NCBI RefSeq assembly: GCF_009727055.1
Contig: NC_052356.1
Coordinates: forward strand, 4,934,694-4,998,693
DNA length: 64,000 bases
Reading direction: 5' to 3'
From: Benincasa hispida
Lineage: Eukaryota > Streptophyta > Magnoliopsida > Cucurbitales > Cucurbitaceae
Within the stretch, counting starts at the first letter, position 1. Each line of letters opens with the position of its first letter. The notes under the pieces were generated by a model, which saw only the letters and a list, made by a program, of their open reading frames with translations, searched no databases and had not been told where the DNA came from. Position numbers and translations under genes: made by a program. Of this stretch, positions 58,987 through 64,000 are shown piece by piece.

Positions 58987-61900
58987 CAACAACTCAAACT
59001 CCAGAAATGGATAGGATTTCTTAGGTTGTTTCCCAACTTTGACTCTCCAACTCGGTAGCATCGTTGGGGTCGCTAATCTTTGAGATCTAAAAATTGAGGG
59101 TTATACTAACAGAATTACTAAGTGTTAGTAAGTTATTGACCTAAATCGACTATCGGAATATGAGTTATTCTGAAGATAGTATTTAGTCAAGAATGTCTTG
59201 CTTTAGTGAAGGAGTATTTGACTGCCCCTCGGTAGTACTTCTTTTGACTCACTATAGTATCATTGCAAATAAAATAATGAAATTTGGGTACATTATTACT
59301 TTGCTAAAATTTGATTGGGTTTAGAAGCAATTCACTAATTAGAATTTTTTTATAATTTCAGCATGCTGAATTCTTCAAATTTACTTGCTTTCGACACTTT
59401 TAACGGTAAATCAACATGGAAATCGAATATACTAGCAGTTGATGATTTAGACTATGTTTTCACAGAGGAATGTCCTCTATCTTCCAATTCTGCTATTTAC
59501 CAGAAAGCATAACAAATACGATTTATTTGTCATTAAGACGTGCTTGGTGGAAAATGATAAGTTAACCAAGATAATGGATTCAGAAGCCGCTAATCATATC
59601 TGTACTTTTGCTCAGGAAACTAGTTCCTGGAGACAACTTACAGAAGGAGAAGCAACCTTTAAGGTAGGGATCGGAGAGGTTGTTTCGGCTAAATCAGTGG
59701 GAGATATAAAGTTATTTATTAGAGATAGACACATTTTACTTGAAAATGTTTATTACATTCCTTTTATGAAAAGTAATTTAATTTCTATCTCATGTTTGCT
59801 AGAACAAAATTACAAAGTTTATTTTGAATATAATGAAATGTTCATTATCTCAAAAGCTAATATAGTATGTTCTGCAAATCTAAAGAATAACTTATAGGTG
59901 TTAAAATCAACTGAGGTAAAAGTCGTCTTAAACATAGAGATGTTTAAAACAATTGAAACTCTTCATAAGAAAAGGAAAATTTCTCCAAATTCCTATCTTT
60001 GGCACCTAAGACTAGGTCAGATTAATCTCAATAGGATTGAGAGATTGGTTAAGAGTGGACTTCTAAACCAGTTAGAAGATAGCTCTTTACCGCCATGTGA
60101 ATCTTGTCTTGAGGGTAAGATGACCAAAAAATCTTTTACTAGAAAAGGTCTTAGAGCCAAAGAACCCTTAAAGCTAGTACATTCATACCTTTGTAGTCCG
60201 ATGAATGTTAAAGCAAGAGGAGTGTATGAATATCTCATCAGCTTCATCGATGATTATTCAAGGTATTGCTACATTTACCTAATACATCATAAGTCCGATA
60301 CACGTGAAAAGTTCAAGGAATATAAGGCAGAGGTTGAGAATAATTAGGTAAAAAGATTAAAACACTTTAATCAGATTGAAGTGGTGAGTACATAGACTTA
60401 AAATTCCAGGACTATTTAATAGAACATGGAATTCAGTCACAACTCACAGCACCTGGCACACCTCAACAAAATGGTATAGCAGAAAGGAGAAAAAGAGCCT
60501 TGTTGGACATGCTTCATTCTATGATGACTTATGCTCAGTTGCCAAGTTCTTTTTGCGGTCACGCAGTAAGAACTGCGGTGTATATATATTGAACAAGGTT
60601 CCCTTGATAAGTGTTTCAGAAACACCTTACGAGTTATGGAGAGGACGTAAAGGTAGTTTTCGTCACTTCAGGATTTGGGGATGCCCAGCTCATGTGTTGG
60701 TGCAAAATCCAAAGAAGCTAGAACATCGTTCAAAGGTATGCCTATTTGTTAGGCTATCCCAAAGAGACAAAAGGTGGTTTCTTTTATGGTCCTCAGGAAG
60801 ATAAAGTATTTTCAGCAAATGCAACATTCCTAGAGGAAGACCACATTAAAAATCATCAACCTAGCAGTAAGCTAGTATTAAGTGAGATAACCAGAGAAAC
60901 TACAGATAGATCAACAAGAGTTGTTGCTCGAACAAGTCCTTCAACAAGAGTTGTTGATGGAATTGGTACTTCACATCCTTCTCAGTTGTTGATGGAATTG
61001 GTACTTCACATCCTTCTCAAGAGTTGAGAATGCCTCGACGTAGTGGGAGTGTTGTGTAATAGCCTGACCAGTACATGGGTTTAACTGAAACTCGGGTCGT
61101 CATACCTGATGATGGCTTGGAGGATCCATTGACTTTTAAACAAGCATTGGGTGATGTGGATAAAGTAGAATTTCTGGTTCTATATGTTGATGATATTTTA
61201 CTCATTGAGAATGAAGTAGAATTTCTAGCTGACATTAAGACATGGCTAGCCACGCAATTCCAAATGAAGGATTCGGGAAAAGCACAGTATATTCTTGGGA
61301 TCCAATTTTTTTAAAACCGCAAGAACAGAACGATAACCTTTTCTCAGGCATCTTATATAGACAAGATGTTGTCTCCATATAAAATTCAAGATTCCAAGAA
61401 AGGTATGTTTTCTTTCAGGCATGAAATTCATCTGTCTAAGGAACAGTGTCCTATGAAACCTTAAAAAGTTAAGGTTATGAAACAAATTCCATATGCATCA
61501 GCAGTAGAGAGTTTAATGTATGCCATGTTGTGTACTTGTCTCAACATATGCTATGCAGTTGGAATTGTCCGCAGATATCAATCCAATCCTAGATATGATC
61601 ATTGGACTGTCGTTCAAGACATCCTTAAGTATCTTCGAAGAACAAGCGACTATATGCTCGTGTATGATGCTAAGGATCCAATTCTTACTAGATACATTGA
61701 TTTTGGCCTTTTGACTAATATAAATTTTAGAAAATCTACTTCAGGATCAGTATTCACTCTGAATGAAGGAGCTATAGTGTGGAGAAATATCAAGCAAAGT
61801 TGTATTGCTGACTCTACCATAGGAGCTGAGTATTTACATCGAGGAAACGTGATTGTCACGCAGATTGCCTCTAAGACAACTTTGCTAATCCATTTATAAA

Positions 61901-62099
61901 GGCCCTCTCGGCTAAAGTGTTCAAAGGTCACCTAATGGGACTAAGACTGCGAAATAGATAGAACTAGGGCAAGTGAGAGAAGTACTGGGTATATGATGCC
62001 CTAGTTTATTATATTTATTCTCTCATTACTCAACATTGTATATATATATATTTGTATATATATGTAAAAATCCACTGGTTTTTAGCCCAAGTGGGAGAT
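58987..62099 (+). mobile_element. Element E, forward part: leader, gag-pol remnant, polypurine tract
   Basis: The leader from 58987 repeats the left arm in inverted orientation, then gag-pol follows (59363-61960). A polypurine tract CCCAAGTGGGAGAT (62086-62099) precedes the 3' LTR. No forward 5' LTR or primer-binding site exists, so this half could not have been made by ordinary retrotransposition in its present form. Confidence 0.7.
59363..61960 (+). pseudogene. Element E gag-pol remnant with large internal deletions
   Basis: Plus strand. Gag start at 59363 shifts directly to protease (DSEAANHIC, about 59575). Pre-integrase HHCC with HLRLGQINLNRIERLVKSG and CESCLEGK (59898-60120). Integrase core with DDYSRY and TPQQNGIAERRK (60245-60500) and its C-terminal RIWGCPAHV. 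RT: the first half is deleted, so DVDKVEFLVLYVDDILL runs on from the linker (61150-61210). RNase H lacks its middle (EYLHRGNV, about 61830). Many stops. A 35-bp tandem duplication (60951-60985, 60986-61019) shifts the frame. Non-autonomous. Confidence 0.82.
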
Positions 62100-64000
62100 T
62101 GTTAGGTTTTATGTCCTAAAACTCATGGTTTGTAAACAATAAACTTATCTGTAAATCGATAAAGTTATTATTGAATATAGGAATTGCTTATTTTGTTTTA
62201 GAAATAAATCCAATAAACTAAAAGATCGATGATTATTTCATGAATACTTGAACTTTATGTAGAGACATAAGAATGGACCAGGTTCGAGCAAATAGTCAAA
62301 ATGATCTATAGTATAAGAATAAGGTTGGGTGCCTTATTCTGGTAATACTATTGGATGCGGCCCACTCTATAGTTGTTACAATTTTTTGTAAAGTGCTACA
62401 AACGAAGTGATTCTGATTCTCATGTATTGACATGAGGAGCGGGGGCGTCCTATGCAATGAGTTTGCATAATATCGGACCAAGAATTAAGTCACTCTTACT
62501 TTATAACGTTGTTTACTGTTTAGGACTGACTACTTCAGAGCGATGATTTAGGTAACTTGACCTTAATCCTGAGCTAACTATGAACTCTTGTTTATTCGGG
62601 ATTATCCTTAGATTTACATGAGTGAAGGTTGGCTCAACAGCGCTGGCTCAATAAGCCTTCTATTTTAGGGGTAAGACCAGGTAGATAGTTGGGGACATAG
62701 GATACAAGAAGGGATTCACTCCAACCCGCTTTTAGGGATAGTAGAGAGGTTGTTCCCTTAAGTGCTGACTCTGGGTCTTGAACAAGAGGCTCCACCCTCT
62801 CATTGGCCTGAGAGGGACTCGGTTTAGTTATTAGATCACAAACCAATTGTACACTAAAAGATCAGTAGAACTTTGGGGGCAAAATGTAATCTCGGGGGTA
62901 AAACAGCTTTTGACCCAACCATTATTACAAATAACCTGTGAAGGGTTAACTTACAAATCATGGTTATATCGAGTGGACATAATATATCTACAGTGAGGGG
63001 AGTGCAACTACTGGGCTTTAGTAGAGTGACCCGATAGTTAATGAATGATGATTAATTAGGTTTAGCCGACTAATCGCGGATCGTTGAAGCCCATGATCTA
63101 TAGGTCCATGAGGTCCCCTACTAGTTCATATCGGACTAAATCTTAGAACAGTGTGACGAACAAATTTGAAGTGTTCAAATTCGAATTTTGGAGCAAAGCA
63201 TTAAATATATACTATATATTTAACCTAATGTTTAATTGTGAATTAAACATAAAGAGAGAGAAAATAGAAGATATTTAAATAAGATTTAAATATCAAGATT
63301 ATGAATAGGGATTCATATAAATTGGGATTAGTGTTGGATTTAAAATTAAATTTAATTAATTATTTAATATAATTTAATTTTAAAATTGATTATTAGAATT
63401 AATTTTGAAATTAAATGGAATTGGTCAAAATTGCATTAAAAGTCAAATTGTTGACTAGGTAAAAATTCAATGGAAGTCAAATTGTTGAGTTTTGATTTTT
63501 GAAAGTCAAAAAGTCAAATTTGTTGACTTTGGACTTTGGAAGTCAAACTTTGACCAAGTTAGTGGAAAGATCCAACATTTGTCAGTGAAAAATGTCAACT
63601 CTTGCATGACTAAGTGTTATCTTCAATTGAAGACACATGTCCCACTAAATCCCACGTTGAGTTAGTGAACTTTTTATTGTCAAATTCTCATCAAACTCAA
63701 AGTTGCATGTGTTTGCGTGTAATGGTATTTAAAAGGGAGTGTTTAATAATTTTTAAAACTCTTGGCCTTGGTTAAAATAGATGAGATTAGGTGATATTCT
63801 CATCCCTCTTTCTCTGAAAGTTTTAGCTTTTTTCTCTCCAAATTAGTCACTCACCGGATCCCACCATCCCGTTCTAAGGCTTCAGAATAGTCAGGAAGAC
63901 TCTTGAGGTGGTTTATGAATCATTTGTAAGGAGATTGAAGCTAATTTGGTGAAGATTCAAAGTCTACAAAGGTTGTAATCTTTTCCCCTTTTTTTTGTTT
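62100..64000 (+). repeat. 3' LTR of element E, running off the window
   Basis: Starts TGTTAGGTTTTATGTCC after the polypurine tract. The last bases, TACAAAGGTTGTAATC (63965-63980), match the left inverted LTR end at 57560-57680, so about 85 bp remain beyond the window. A TATA-like TATTTAAAAGG is near 63726. GTCAAA-rich repeats (GAAGTCAAATTGTTGA) occupy 63420-63560. Confidence 0.75.

Overview
This window is nuclear DNA from a flowering plant, most likely a dicot. A cucurbit is possible from the general look of the LTRs, but that is an impression and not something I can prove. The evidence is an intron-containing plant-specific PLATZ gene, long AT-rich spacers, decayed Ty1/copia and Ty3/gypsy retrotransposons, solo LTRs with target-site duplications (TSDs), CACTA-type DNA transposon ends and tRNA-derived SINE-like sequences. 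I see no bacterial, organellar or viral gene set.

Layout. Positions 1-7481 hold CACTA-type termini (about 638-938 and 7360-7481), a solo copia LTR (A1, 1012-3165, TSD AGAGG), a truncated LTR (3445-4405) and a solo LTR of a family I call G (G1, 5257-7183). Positions 7482-14250 are a gene island. The only convincing host gene is a three-exon PLATZ zinc-binding protein on the minus strand (10087-12454, 213 aa). About 14.4-16.96 kb is a gypsy-type LTR (H1) with a 25-27 bp tandem repeat.

From 17535 to the end of the window the DNA is one nest of retrotransposons. Copia element C (5' LTR 17535-21490, 3' LTR from 57080) holds the 3' part of a Tat/Athila-like gypsy element (T), whose LTR is split at 24379/54977 by a 30.6-kb insertion. 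That insertion is copia element A on the minus strand (24380-54976, TSD GCAAC/GAAAC). Element A is itself split three times: a solo gypsy LTR (H2, TSD ATCAA) in its 3' LTR; a solo LTR of its own family (A2) in its reverse transcriptase, carrying G2 (TSD ATAAG), which carries G4; and a complete opposite-strand copia element B (37721-49845, TSD GTCTA) in its gag, carrying G3. The 3' LTR of C is interrupted at 57560 by element E, which has an inverted, palindromic left end and runs off the window. No element has an intact polyprotein; stops, frameshifts and deletions are everywhere.

Three stretches match the Tn5/Nextera mosaic-end junction adapter (30529-30566, 30653-30686, 43601-43638). They are assembly contamination, not biology, and one replaces several hundred bp of real sequence. 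I did not find an undescribed functional system. The most informative biology is the nested insertion history, the palindromic element E, arrays of a CGATCG-centred palindromic motif in copia LTRs and leaders, and a tandem duplication that copies the splice acceptor of PLATZ exon 3.
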